Assembly: GCA_024036415.1 (NCBI GenBank)
Contig: JAMWET010001646.1
Location: 414,501 to 478,500, forward strand
Source of the DNA: Prochilodus magdalenae
Lineage: Eukaryota > Chordata > Actinopteri > Characiformes > Prochilodontidae
Reading direction: 5' to 3'
DNA: 64,000 nucleotides
Position numbers and translations under genes: made by a program. Below, piece by piece: positions 1 through 11,905 of this stretch (position 1 is its first letter; every line of letters starts with the position of its first letter). The notes under the pieces are model-generated. The model ran no database searches and was not told the origin of the DNA. It was given only the letters and a program-made list of their open reading frames with translations.

Positions 1-1545
1 AGACATGATAGGCTGTAAAACATGCATTTGGTCTATTTACTCGATGCCTTTCTGTGATGGAATGGCAGTATGTTAGCATCAGACTCAATTTAGCCCTGTA
101 CATGTTTGTGCAACAAAACAGGACTGCCCGCTGTGTAGGCCAAGTAGGTCTGTTAAGAAATGCAAACATTGACTGTTTTCCTAAGAGGTCTGCTGCTAAT
201 CTTTTAATATGCCAGATTAAGGTCCACACAAGCTGAGTTAATGTTCTGTATCACAATCTTATTTCCCCATCATACATCCTTTATAGGGGCTTCCACGACT
301 ATCGTCCTAGCTCTCTGTGGGAAACACATCAGGGCTTGGGCATATTCATCTGGGAGGAGAGAGGGGCGTGTTTGGTGGAAGAGTGGCGAGCAGCCTGAAG
401 CAGGGATCAAACAGGAGCAGAGAAAGTAGGTTGCCATCATTACCTCCTGAGAGAGGAGGTGTTGACCATGATTAACGCTGAAGTTTAGTGGCAGCCATCT
501 GGAAAGTAATCCCTAGCCTGACATCTGCCAGAAAGAGAGATAGAGCGAGAGAGATCGAGAGAGCTTGCTCCATGCACAGATATATGCTGAGGTGAACAGG
601 AGCAATGGAATATGAATTATGAATCCAATAATTTTGGCCTGCTTTCTGCAGCTCTCCTGCAGTCTGTCAGACACACACGGGAGACGTCAGCACAGTCTTT
701 CTGTAATCTCAGCCCTTCAGGTCATCGCTCTTTTCTTCAGGGTTGGCAGGAATATTAGGGGAAAGAGGACCTGGAGGAGGTTTTCATTTAGACGGCCAAT
801 CTAAATGAAAACAGGTGTCTGTTTAACACCTATTGCCAGGGCACTGCTTTGATATATTGGATTTTGAATTGAAAAAAAAATAATTTTCTCCTTACCTCTG
901 GCATGTTTCATGTCAAATGAAATAGTTCCCCATGGAACATGCTAAAAATCACACACGTCATACAGACATAGCAGCAGGAGAAAATCTGCCCATGATTTTT
1001 TTTTTCTCTATGTCTTGTTAGAGTTAGGAACTCTTAAGCCTTTCTCATGCAATGCAGTTTCAAGAGCCCAGCTCCTAATCAAGCATTTGATTAGGATTGC
1101 TGGCTACCCCACTGCCTCATGTTGCTATACATGAGTATTAATTCTCCCCTGGGCTAAAACCTCCTTAGTCTGATTAAGGAAGAGCACATAGGGGACATCT
1201 CCTGCTCTAATGCATGTCATATGCAGGGTTAAACCAGCAGGGCCATAATGCAAATCCTGCAGAATTTTACAGAATGTATTCACACAGAGGTGCTTACATA
1301 TATCAGCACCAATGTCTTTGATGAGGCTTTGAGGTAGAGCTTGCCCCTGCTGTGTACAACTTTATAGGAATGGTCAGGCAATAGGTCAAGTCTACATGGC
1401 TTTTATCCTAAACTCAAATAGTGACGAGCTCAACAGTAAGCATCATGAACACTGCATGCCCACATCAACAATTGCCTGACATTTTTGTAATTTCTTTATT
1501 TATTATTATTTTTTAAAATTAATTATTATAATCAGTTTTATATCT
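1..1545. other. unique non-coding sequence
   Basis: No reading frame here resembles a known protein; the longest open frames are about 60 codons and lack splice-site support. Visible items are a GA-rich stretch near 533-566, the stem-loop at 780-812 listed separately, and an AT-rich tract at about 1489-1545 just before the first Tc1-like remnant. Most of the block is ordinary complex sequence, either intergenic or intronic. Confidence 0.6.
780..831. other. perfect 13-bp stem-loop followed by a 6-bp stem-loop
   Basis: GTTTTCATTTAGA (780-792) is followed by a 7-base loop (cggccaa) and its exact reverse complement TCTAAATGAAAAC (800-812). Immediately afterwards AGGTGT (813-818) pairs with ACACCT (826-831) across a 7-base loop. 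Two adjacent hairpins are seen directly. Function is unknown: a small palindromic element remnant, a cruciform-prone site or chance are all possible. The stem is too short for a normal microRNA precursor. Confidence 0.7.
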
Positions 1546-1548
1546 GCA

Positions 1549-2151
1549 GTTGCTATGCACCGAATTAACGCCACTTGAGCAGATTGAGGCTCAAAGAGAG
1601 AAAGTCTATGCAGAGTTATAGTCCAACTCTGAGAGCCCAAATTATCCTAAAAGTATTTCATGCTTGGTCGGGCATGTGACGTAAGCAAGGATGTGCCTTA
1701 TTACTGTACCTGACTGACCCAACTGACAAGAATGCAGACATCCAGTGAACAGTGATGCCCTCCATGAGTCATCCTGTTAGTCCCAGCACTATTGGAAGAC
1801 AGCTGCACAACGCAGGACTACATGCATGCAGACCATTACCACAACTGCCTCGAACAACAGATCAACTGCAGTGGTGTCGTGCAATACTGTCATGGAGTGA
1901 CTCAGAATGGCAGCAGTAAGACCGTCAACTTCAGTGATGAATCCCGCTTTTGTCTTGGTGAAGACGACCAGCGAATCTGTGTGTAAAGGAACCGTGGTCA
2001 GTGCCGTGTTGTCAGTCCACCTCCATACCTACCACAAAATCTGCAGGATACTCAATTTACATGGGATGGATTATCACAGAACAGCATTAGAAGAACCTCT
2101 ACAACTACATGCCAAGGCATATGCAATCCAACAGTTTCTTCTGGGTGCAAG
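1549..2151 (+). mobile_element. Tc1/mariner-like remnant, family A copy 1
   Basis: This is one of three related copies (also 15238-15814 and 26037-26687). It shares with them the internal blocks CAGGACTACATGCATGC-like and GAGTGACTCAGAATGGCA, and ends in a terminal repeat TTCTGGGTGCAA followed by TA. The left end (GTTGC then GAATTAACG) is decayed. Unlike the other two copies it keeps a scrap of DDE transposase: residues FSDESRF are encoded at 1930-1950, matching the first catalytic-region motif (WSDES) of Tc1 transposases, followed by a stop near 1984. It is non-autonomous and old. Confidence 0.75.
1792..1986 (+). pseudogene. Tc1-like transposase fragment (central region)
   Basis: A 64-codon open frame inside family A copy 1 carries the FSDESRF motif followed by a G-E-D-D-Q-R-I-x-V string. 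This fits the region around the first catalytic Asp-Ser block of Tc1 transposases. Full-length members are about 340 residues, so the DNA-binding domain and the other catalytic residues are missing. No function is expected; it is a fossil useful for classifying the family. Confidence 0.65.
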
Positions 2152-2190
2152 TATTTTTTTGATAATGAGTTTTGAACTATTTGACCCTTT

Positions 2191-2222
2191 AAAATTCTGA
2201 AAATTCTGAAATTCTGAAAAAA
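2191..2222. repeat. short tandem repeat, AAAATTCTG-like unit x3
   Basis: Three near-identical copies of a roughly 9-base unit (aaaattctg, aaaattctg, aaattctg) lie 40 bases downstream of the Tc1-like remnant. This is a simple replication-slippage repeat. Confidence 0.7.
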
Positions 2223-2958
2223 TTCAAGTGGCCCTGACGATTTGATAAGTAATCAGTGCCTGATATAATGCAGATTCTAGATTCAATCAATTGTTTGTAG
2301 ATAACAAGTCTTATTGAGGAGATTTAGGCCTGCAGCTTGCAGAATGATAGCCAGTTAGCTACATTAGCCTCATAGCTTTAGAGCAAATCCAAAGAAGCAA
2401 ACTTTGGACATCATACACATCTTGAAAATGGTGTCCTTGTTTTTAGAAAGTCTGAGACGAAGAGCATATGCTTCTGCTCACTTCCACGGTGTTCGCGCCA
2501 TCCATTAGTAGGGGTGTTCTAGCACTCCCTCTCCCAGCTGCTGTTGGACGGCCTGAGCCTCAAGCAGGCCTGACCGCCTACTAATGGACCAGCACAGCCT
2601 GCTGCGCCAGCCAGCTTCCTAATGAGGCGTGACCGCACGCCATGATGCTTTAAGAGCACTCAGGAGCGTCTCAAATTTAACTCATCTGGACACAACTTAC
2701 TGAGTGGGCACACTTTCATGGGCTATGCCGCACAATGCTGGGGGAATAAAAGAGAGTTTCTGGTGGCCGGCAGATGCCAACACTTCTTGTGTTCTCTATT
2801 ACATTATTTCCAAGACCATTAGCAGAAATAGTGCTTAAGGCCCTAACTGACCTTTGCCTCGTAACATGCCTAAGACACATTTGGATGTCTGTTCTCTGAG
2901 TGCACTTGTAAAGTCATTAATGTGCCATTAGCATGAGGTCTACAATAAGCAGAATGAG
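2220..2958. other. unique non-coding block with an inverted repeat; possible conserved element
   Basis: Complex single-copy sequence without recognisable coding content. The part from 2460 to 2760 has higher GC and mixed composition, unlike the transposon debris around it. It contains an 11-bp perfect inverted repeat, CCATTAGTAGG at 2502-2512 and CCTACTAATGG at 2577-2587, which places two TAAT homeodomain-type cores head to head. That is suggestive of a regulatory element but unproven. Confidence 0.35.
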
Positions 2959-3003
2959 AGAAAGAGATGGAGGGAGAGATGGAGGGAGAGAGGGAGGGAG
3001 AAT
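2957..3003. repeat. purine-rich GAGATGGAGGGA minisatellite
   Basis: Two adjacent copies of GAGATGGAGGGA and related GGGAGAGA repeats form a 45-base run made only of purines plus two T. This is low-complexity sequence; the proline- and serine-rich open frame on the other strand is an artefact of it. Confidence 0.8.
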
Positions 3004-6000
3004 GGACCTGAAGGATATATACCTTTCCAATATGGCTTCAAATAGCAAGCCAAAACCTTCAGACTGATGGACAGAACAAAGTACTATGCACAGTAATTGG
3101 TATTTAAAAAGGGCTTCTAGCACTTTCAAATAGAGTAATGTGATGATAGGGTTCTCCATTGTGCCTTTACCAAAAGCTGCATGGTGAGATTTGGCAAGAT
3201 GGACACTTAGATAGTCAACTAATGGACAGTGACCGTGAATAGAAGATCCATCTCTGAGAGGCAGCAGGGTTGAGGGTAATGGGGCAGATGAGTTGAGGCT
3301 GGTTTAGGGAAACATAGCAAGACTCTCTTCACATCAGAGGCCTCTCTCGCCATGCTGGGCCGCATCTGCTCCGCGCTGAAAGTCTCTCTAGAGATCTGTG
3401 GAGATATCACACAGTGCAGTTCTGCAGTGCCATTGCCTCAGAATCGCTTTAGCTGCGATGGCTGGAAAATGAGGCGCTATTGTGGACCTGAAAGGGGAAA
3501 GGTGCTGATTCCCTCCTGTGGCTGATACACCACTGATATTCCTGAAGTCGCTCAACGGCATCCAACAAGTAAGGCTTTCTTCTGGTAAGAGATACAGAGA
3601 AGGTGACTAAAGAAATGATGGAGATATATTTCAGACAGTGTCGGAGCACTAAGCGAATCTGCGGTTAATAGCGCATACGAGATACTGTTAACGGCACAAT
3701 AAAGAGAGAGACAGAGGGAGATTCAATTTCTCAGGAGTTGCTTGTGTAACGAGAGGTGATGAATATCTCTCATAATCTCCCTGCTATGTTTCCGAATAAA
3801 AGCTATGGAAAAGTGCATTAGTGTGCCACCGAGTGTTTTTTCGAAGCATGGAGGACCTAAATCAAATCAATACGGGGCCACTTGAAAAACCTTGTTAGCT
3901 AAACAAGAAGTAAGCAAATAGCTTCAGAGCCTTGGCCAAAGCCACCCACTCTTTAAAAGCCCATGGAGTCAGGCGATCAGAGAGCTCAATTGCAGACCTC
4001 TTCTTCCTATCTCGGAGGCTAATGGGCAGAAAGAGCCTAGGAAGGACAGCTAGTCAGAGTGCGCTGTGTCTGTTGGCTGATGGAGTTGACGAGCAAAAGA
4101 GAAGAAGCGTCTGGAGAGACAAAGAGGGAGGGACGGTGGGTATTTAATATTATGATTCAGAGCAAGGCAAGGCATCAATAACATACCTAGTGCAGCTTCA
4201 AGGTGCAGATTAGCTTTCTCCTAGCTCCTTCAGATAGAGTCTTTACATAATTAAGTTACATTAAAGAACCTGAGAACAGCTCCATTTTCTTATTCTGCCT
4301 GCTAATGAAGATTTATGGCAGGCAGAGATGAATTATGGATGATTTACATATTGAAGCAGGCAGGCTGCCACCGATGACTGCTGTATAGGCAGAGAGAAAT
4401 ATGGGGAGGGTGCATAAGAGAGAGAGACTAGGTCTGCATGTCAGCTCCCAGCGTCTGGTGATACACTGCAGCTATCGCTACACCATCATTTACATGTGTT
4501 TACAGAATGTGATCACTGTCAAATTAACAAATGTCAGTTAATAAATGACAGTATTCACAGTGTTCATTTAACTGACAACTGTATCGCGTGGCTTGGTATC
4601 TTCATGATCCAAAGGAAACGAGAAGAAGCTCGCTATGCTGCTGCATCAACCATGATTTTAAAATCTGAAGCAGACAGTCATTGTGGGAGACTGAAGCTGT
4701 GAAAATCAATCAAGGGTGCCTAAAAGACAGAGAGCGGCATACAGCTAGACAGTATGTGACCTGGCTGGCCTACACAGGTTACCTTTAACTATCTACAAGA
4801 CCTCAGTTCTATAGTCTCAGTAATCTACTCTCAGCCACAGACTTGAATACCTTTGATAGGGATGCGTCTGCTGCCCCCCAGCTCTCTAATTCAGCGTGCA
4901 GTTGGGAATTGATTAATGTGTATGTTTGCGTGGAGGGTGCATGTGTATGTAAATTAGAAGGCAAGGACTTGGAAGAAGAACTAAGACGAGAGAAACAAGT
5001 TTGTAAGAAAGCTGTCAATACAAACTAACTGAAAAATGTTTTTCAGTTTTCTTTGGATTCTCTGCCTGTCTTGGCTGAGCAGTACCTTATGAAAATGTCC
5101 TTAAGGGAGTACTGATGGATAGACGGTACTTCTAATGCTGTCGCCCACTGAAGCATGCGAGATGTGCAGTGAGGCATCTCCAGCTCGACTGGACTGAGCT
5201 CATACTTTCTGTTTGAGGAGAGACAAGGCATTTATGCCTTCCCAAGGACACACTCAAGGTCACATTGTAATGGAACAATCTTTTCCTGGTTTACACTTCA
5301 TTCCTGGCTTTCATTGGGTACACTGGGCATAACTTAGCATCCAGCTAACCTTGATTTCAATGTCGCCTGAAGAAAATAGAAACCCAGCTTGGCTAGGAAC
5401 CAAAAGAAACTTCAGTGTTCATTTATGTCATGCTGAACACAACGCTGGGGATTTTGCTTTGTGCTACCCTTGCTTTGTGCATGGTGCTTACTAACAGCTG
5501 TCCACAATTAACAACCATCTCTACTCCAGCATCCTCATGTTCCAAACCCAGTGTACAGTACTGTGGCATGATTAGAGAGGTCTGTCTTATATGGAATGGA
5601 TAAAATGGTGCCTCTTACATGAGAGCTGTCAGAGGAGACTGAAAGTAGTTCAATGAGAGCTATAACACATGTGATCTCATTACCTTATTTCTCCTGCCTT
5701 AGCACACGAAAAGTGGTCGCCGCAGTTCCTCACAAGAAAAGCCTGGGATTAATAGCACTCACTCTCCTTCTCTTTGAAGAGCCCCTGAGATGTGCAAGGC
5801 TGTTTTTTTAGCATGAGCCCGCTGGCGCTTGCTCTGCTCACACAAACCCTAGGAGAAGCCGGCGCTCCCTGGCGGTCGTCTGGTTGGATTCTTCCGGAAT
5901 CCTCATCGGCCCGGTTTAATCCTGACTCTTCCAGTGCTCCGCAATCTTTAAACATTTATCAGACCCTTGTGCCCACCACACCAGCAGCCTGCCAAGTACT

Positions 6001-7440
6001 GCACTCATTGCAGTGCTGGTAGATTTTGGCTGGGTGCTTTTTTTCCCCCCATCCACAAGGACAGAAGGCATTGTGGGAAGGTTATGCAGGACTGGAGGAC
6101 AGGGACTCCTCAGAGCTGCATGGTCAAGCCTCTGGAGATCTGTGGTGCTCATGCCTTAGCCTGAATGTGTAACATCCCTGAGCATGAAAAGCATTACCTG
6201 ACCCATGTAAGGCAACACAGGATGGCGGACATACAGAGAGCACACTTGAATCTGTCCATCAGAATTAGCAGAACCACTTGAGAAGATCATTATTTGTTCT
6301 GCAGTCACCCGAGAATGTTCGTGTTTCATCAAACACGCACCCCCCCCACACACTCCCCTTCCTTCTCTTTTAATAACCACAGCTCAGAACACAAGCCAGC
6401 TTTTCAGCTCCCTAATGAAGTTAGCCATGCTTGCTTGGCTGTTATCAGCACTGGCTAAGGGAGAATTCTCAGTGTCATGTACTGGTGTCGGTTCACAGGC
6501 TGAGAAACACACACAATAATGCTGTTTCATTCCCTCCTTTTTATTCCACCTGACTTTTGTCAAATGAAATTAGTTTTGCTTTTAGTCTCCACAACACAAA
6601 CTAAGCCCTACATCGGCGCTGGGCCGGCTTGAGTTCTTCAATGCTTGGAGTCTGTCTGAAGCCGGACAGGATCAATACTGAGCAAGAGATCCATCTGACT
6701 AATCAATGAGCCTTATCGACATTTGTGCATTTATGTATATAAAAGATGTGGCCATTTGCACACAACAAAGATCTTCTGCCAAGGCAAGTATTTTACCATT
6801 GGGTCTATCGATTCTTTCAGACGACGCGCGTGCAGTGGGACCTCTCAAGCGAGTTCATCTCACCTTCACCGTCTGTGCTGCTCTTCATCAGGATGGCTTT
6901 GCATTCATCCCCCCCCCACTGCAATGTTTTCCAATCTTGGGGAATAATTACACCAAGAGATTTCTTTCGACCACCTCTTAACACAAGCAGGCACAGACAC
7001 AACCCGTCCCTACCTGCTTTTCCGTTTCTTGGATAGTACGTAAGGGATGGGAGGGTGGGCGGCTGGGGGGAGCCGGCGAGGGAAATGAAATTCTATTGAA
7101 GTTGAAATGAGAGCAGTGCTGCTGAAAAGGGACCTACCTGTGACTTTGATGCCGAGATGGTACCTTAATAACTTTTTACAAGCAATGCAAAGGGAAAAAA
7201 AAGGAGGGCAAAGCACCCACACCTACTGTGGCCTGGCTACACCTCACTCGAATGCAGAACAAATATGTACTGTAGCTAACCAGATCACACTTCGGAAGCC
7301 TATAAATTTACGTTGTCATATAACCATTTTGAAAGACACTGGAGTCCAGATGGTGAGGCTGAGCGGTTAGGCTAGCATTTACATTTGGCAGCAAAGAATG
7401 GGATGCCTTTGAGTATACATCAAAGCAACCTTAACAGCTT
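3004..7440. other. unique non-coding sequence
   Basis: No gene is recognised. Short open frames on both strands lack homology and splice context. Seen directly: a 22-bp palindrome (AACTGAAAAA at 5027-5036, TTTTTCAGTT at 5039-5048), a GC-richer stretch at 5780-6130, and a G-quadruplex motif at 7044-7070. The blocks 5780-6130 and 6560-7140 look like single-copy vertebrate sequence that could be conserved, judged on composition only. Confidence 0.5.
7044..7070 (+). other. canonical G-quadruplex motif
   Basis: Four GGG runs with loops of 2, 1 and 1 bases occur at 7044-7059 (GGGATGGGAGGGTGGG), followed by GGGGGG at 7065-7070. This satisfies the G3+N1-7 rule on the plus strand. Whether it folds or has a role cannot be told from sequence. 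Confidence 0.75.
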
Positions 7441-8722
7441 TCGTATTGGCTGGTTCTTGTTAGGAAGAAATTCATTTCACCATGAGTCAGAGTGTAGCCT
7501 TTAAGGCAACAGAAGTCCCAAAGATCCACAGGCCCGGGACAAGCTTTTGTCATTGTCTGTTTGTTTTGCCAATCTCGTCTCAGCCTCCACAAAGTCTTCT
7601 CCGCTGCCAGTTGACACCGCGTATTGACACTTTCCGGGTGTTTATTTTATCTGTGCTCTTCAGGGAGAAGTCCAGCAAACGCAATTATTTTGCTTCCACA
7701 GCTTTTCTGTTTGCATTTTAAATCTCTCCTTTTTGTCCTGATGCTCTCTGTGTTAATTCCTCCCAATGGAGCTCTTTATTGAGTCGAGGCAAGATGCTAA
7801 TGTTGGTAGCGTTAAAGACGTTAGCAACTCCCTCTTTTTCTCCTGGTTGGTTCTCTTTGTTCGCCTCTTCTCCGAGCCTGACCTCCACAGCTCTTGCATC
7901 TTGTACTATAGTCTTTATCTCTCTGCCAGATAAAGGTAAACAAAACAGGGAGGGTGCTTCAGCCTTGTCGGGCCTATTCATCTTGCTGCAACAATTATTC
8001 TCAGCACCAGCACATGCCACCCAACCTGCCTTGGAAACCATGACTAAGCAAATAGCGTCGCATGCTTTTTTAGTTCCTGGTGAAAGGGGGTAAAAAGTCA
8101 CATCCGCCCTCGTTTTGTTCGCAGAGCTCTGTTCTGCTCTGAGCTGGCCTCTTTCTGAAGAGTGCGTATGATATTAGCACTGAAGATGGAGTCCAGCTAA
8201 TTAGGTGTTATCAGAGGCTGATATCCGAGGCTGCAGTGCAGGGGCCCCATTACAGATCCGCCTGACACAGCTGCTCTCCGCCACTAATAACACTGCTCAT
8301 CCAAACCGAATTAAAACTGAAAGGCCGACGGAACCGTGTGGGTCTCCCCAGGCTCGCGGCTAAAAAAAGCTGGAACTGAAAAGCTTTGCCTAGAAAATCA
8401 GCTCTGATTTGTATTACTCACATGGAGGCACCAGCGGAGCCTTTCCTTCCAGGCCTGGTTTAAAAGCAGTAGTGCTATACTATGGGTCAGATCTTTGAAT
8501 GCGTCGAACCATCTGTATGTGGCTGATGTGTGTAGGGTTGTGGCTTATGCTGCTGTGTTGAAGGAGGTGAGAAATAGCTGAAGGCCATTCAGTACTGTGC
8601 ATTGCAGTGAATGAGGCTAACAGAACCCAGAGCCGCTACAGCTGGAGAGACATCTCAGGTCATCTCTCAGGGACATATCTCAGGCTCATTTTTGTGATGT
8701 AATATTAACCACAGCTCCCTCT
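7441..8722. promoter_or_regulatory. candidate conserved non-coding block
   Basis: A repeat-free stretch with mixed composition. It contains a forkhead-type GTAAACAAAACA at about 7935, several TAAT cores (for example CTAATTAGG near 8198), and a GC-rich segment at 8220-8350 with CCACTAATAACAC and CCGAATTAAAAC. A 127-codon open frame on the minus strand (7718-8101) has no recognisable domain and is probably chance. This is the texture of a developmental enhancer region, but the call rests on appearance; an alignment across fish is needed. Confidence 0.3.
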
Positions 8723-8723
8723 G

Positions 8724-8758
<35 letters not shown>
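8724..8758. repeat. (CT)17 microsatellite
   Basis: An uninterrupted CT dinucleotide run of about 35 bases. Confidence 0.95.
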
Positions 8759-8760
<2 letters not shown>

Positions 8761-9655
8761 TTGTCTGTCACCCTTTGCAGTCCCATCTCACAGGTGGATG
8801 CATCATGTTACCAAAGTTAAAGAAGCCCATGCAGTTGTGAGGAATGACTTGAGGATTTACTAAAAGGGAAAAGAACTGGCACAGTTAGGGAATCAGGTGC
8901 ATACAAATGATTCTCTTTAAGTAGTAGAATAGAGAGAAAACAGGACACTGCATAGACCAGATATCAAGGACACGGCCACAGAAGAGCTTTCACTTCAAGC
9001 AAAGCAGTAAACTAACGCAGGGAATGTTTACTGTTGCTGCTGTTAGAATTCATAAGTATATCTGTAGTCAACTGTTTTAGAGGAGCAACAAAAAGTGGCC
9101 TCTATTTATGTTCTAAGCTCGTCCTTTTAAAGATCCTGAGCATCAGACTTATATCAGTATGGTAAACAGAGGTTCACCACAAAATGAACCCGTCTATGAG
9201 AAGGCACTATTTTTGCACTCTGCGTCAGCCTTTCAGACAGTTCAGAACCGCTTTTGTGTAACACCTACACCGTTTCGTAGGAGCTTTTTGTGGCCACTGT
9301 GTACAGCAGCAGACTTCACATAGCTTTTCATTCTCATCTTTAAATAGCCTGGAGAAGTTTGTTGGTTTCTAGCATTATAAACACTCAGATGATATATAAG
9401 GGAGTGGCAGCTTTCAGTTTATGTAAACAATACTCAAAACTGTCAAAAAGTGATTTATAAAGTTTACTGCACGGATAGGCAATGATGCATACATGGCAAT
9501 CTCTGACGCACAAACTGATGTCATATCTGGAATAGCCATCTTTCATATCCCCACAGTTATTCATTTATTTTGTTGTTTTATGCCTGGTCTTTGTTTTCTC
9601 TACAGAGCAATGTATTGCTTTAAGCCATTTAAGAATGCATTAAACAAGCCTTTAA
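8759..9655. other. unique non-coding sequence, nothing recognised
   Basis: AT-rich single-copy sequence with no coding or repeat signature that I can name. Confidence 0.55.
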
Positions 9656-9659
9656 GTAA

Positions 9660-9960
9660 TGCCTTTACATTAAAGGAGCAATGTGTAAGATGGTGCAACC
9701 TGTCAAATTTATACTCCAAACAAGTAGGGGGCAAGATATGACCTAGTGTAAAAAACAAGGAAATGAACAGTCCCTCCTTCAACCTCCTTTTATTAGTCTA
9801 GAAGGAATTCGAGTGCACAATCCAACGACACCCCATTACTCACCAAGGGTGTCTCCATTGGTATAAAGTAACAACAATGGTCATTCTCGTTTTGCTTCTC
9901 TTTGTATTACTGTTTTTGTTTTTGTGCCAGGAGAAGGCAGACATTATTGCATTTTCAAAA
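9660..9960. mobile_element. possible miniature DNA-element fragment
   Basis: TTAAAGGAGCAATGTGTAAGA at about 9671 resembles the terminal motif of a frequent teleost non-autonomous DNA element. I do not see a convincing matching right end, so only one terminus may remain and the extent given is a guess. Recognition is from memory of the motif type, not a search. Confidence 0.3.
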
Positions 9961-11690
9961 TTCTACATAATTAAATAACTGACAGAAAAGCTGGGGTCAG
10001 CATGCTAGCTTAAATGGAGATTTTGGCATCGGCGTAAAGAGTGGGAAGACACAGGACATATAGACAACAGCTCTTCTATGTAAAACAGCAGCAGTGGAGC
10101 CGCCCAGCATTACTGAACAGCTGAGATAGCAGGCAGGTCATCAATAGCCATACAACTCTACCCTGACGATCGGTACTGACACTGCACCAATAGCCCACTA
10201 ACTAGCCCTACAGCCCAGCACAGCACAGCACAGAAGGACACAAACAACACCTGTATTCATTTAAAGCTATCAAATTAAGCCTTCACTTCACACACTAAAC
10301 ACAAATGAAATGTTCATGACATTATTTTGGGTGTCTCTTTCTCACCAGTCATCCAAATATAGCCCTCACCTGTTCAGCCGCTTATAGACGTGAGAGAAAC
10401 AACGCACAGTGGTAACTGAGGTGAGACAGGGATGGGTGAGAGAGGAAGTGAAGCAGGGAGAGAGAGAGGGAGGAGAAAGGAAGGGGAAAAAATGAGGGAA
10501 GAAATCTGATCAAGTGCAAATCTGCTGTGGAGGGGTAATGAAGAGCCTGGAGCTGCAGTGTGCATGCAGTCTCTCTCACCAGATGTGTATATGAGATGCT
10601 TTCTGTTGTGATGAGAGGATGAAGGGAGTTAGTGGAACTTTCTGTAATTGGCTCTGATAAGGGCTCTAAGCAAACACACTCAGCACCAGCCTAATATCCT
10701 CCGCTCTTCTTCCCAGTGCTCTCCATCCAGGAGGAAAAACATTTGAATCTTGTCATTTCTGAAAAACCTGCTCAATTTGCTAAATCACCAGCCTTCTTAG
10801 AGCTCAATTACACTCTATTTACCCAAATCAGCACCTCCATTTCTTTGTTTATGTTTCATGTCTATTCTTACCCCTCTGCTTAATAACATCTGAAAAATTA
10901 ACTTCAAATAAAGCATGCATATTAAACAAGGTTCCTGGGTTCCTCTTCTGCATACAGAAAACAACCCAGGATTTATGGCACAAACAGGCAACAGTATTAA
11001 GTATTAACCTTTACTTGTTTCTAATGCTTAACTTACCCTTCCTCATTAGGCGTCATCTGAAGGTGCAAGTGCTCAGATCAGACCAGATTTGTGTGTAATC
11101 ACCAACCTGTCTGCATTATTTGCAGCGGTAATGACGTAAGCGTTAGCAACTGTGTAGCTAATCTAAGCTGGATAGATCCCTCTGTCTCCCAACACTCACT
11201 CTGTCAGATGTTCTCTTTATTTGTGAGGTTGCAACTGATGCAAAAGATTTAAAATTTGATTTGAGTGGCCAGAGTTTCCAGACTGAGACACATCTTTTCT
11301 TGTGAATCAATATTTTCATTAGCAAGTCAGCATATGGAACACAAGAACTCAAGTCCATAGGGTTCCTCACAGCAGGTATAGCACAGATTCAGTAGTTGCA
11401 GTTAGATACCAATAGTAGGACAACAATAATGGAACTAATGATGGTGCATGTCGCTGTAAATTGATTGGAGCTGCATTCAAACCACCTTTAAATGTGTTTT
11501 TTGCTGTCTGGAAACATTCTGGATTGGCCAAAAATTAGAACTGGCAAGGCCAACAATACACTGGTAAAGACAACAATGACAGGGAGTGGCCAGGTAAGAG
11601 ACAAGGCCTTAGAGCAGCCTGGGTAAAGTTGATCAGTTACATGAGTGTATTCTCATCAAGTGGACTCAGTGACAAACTGAACAAATGGAA
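9961..11690. other. unique non-coding sequence
   Basis: Single-copy sequence. A short AGCAC repeat lies near 10216-10230 and a purine-rich stretch (GGGAGAGAGAGAGGGAGGAG-like) near 10455-10500, which causes serine/leucine-rich open frames on the minus strand that are not genes. Nothing else recognised. Confidence 0.55.
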
Positions 11691-11696
11691 CCTAAA

Positions 11697-11905
11697 GCAC
11701 AGTCCACACCGACCCAACATTCTCCAATGTTGGATCGGGATGAATGTTCTCCTCCATTAACATTGTTCTAGAATCTTCTTTCCTGATCCTTGTATTTGAA
11801 CATTCTCCTCTGTTCTATTCTCATCCTGGAACATTCTAGAATCTACTGCTAACATTACAGTGTTGGTGTTTGTTGGAGAATGATAGGCCAGTGTGCAGTA
11901 AGTAA
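11697..11905. mobile_element. probable miniature inverted-repeat element with CATTCTCCA termini
   Basis: The left end (CACACCGACCCAACATTCTCCA) and the reverse complement of the right end (CACACTGGCCTATCATTCTCCA) agree at about 18 of 22 positions, giving imperfect inverted termini about 200 bp apart. The interior repeats ACATTCT/GAATGTT several times. Size and structure fit a non-autonomous DNA transposon. No clear target duplication is seen and the superfamily is unassigned. Confidence 0.5.

Noticed and set aside
5027..5048. Rho-independent-style terminator (inverted repeat followed by T run)
   Set aside because: Eukaryotic DNA, AT-only stem with a 2-base centre, no gene upstream; treated as a simple palindrome.
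7718..8101. 127-codon minus-strand open frame
   Set aside because: Mixed composition but no recognisable domain; an opposing 104-codon frame covers the same bases.
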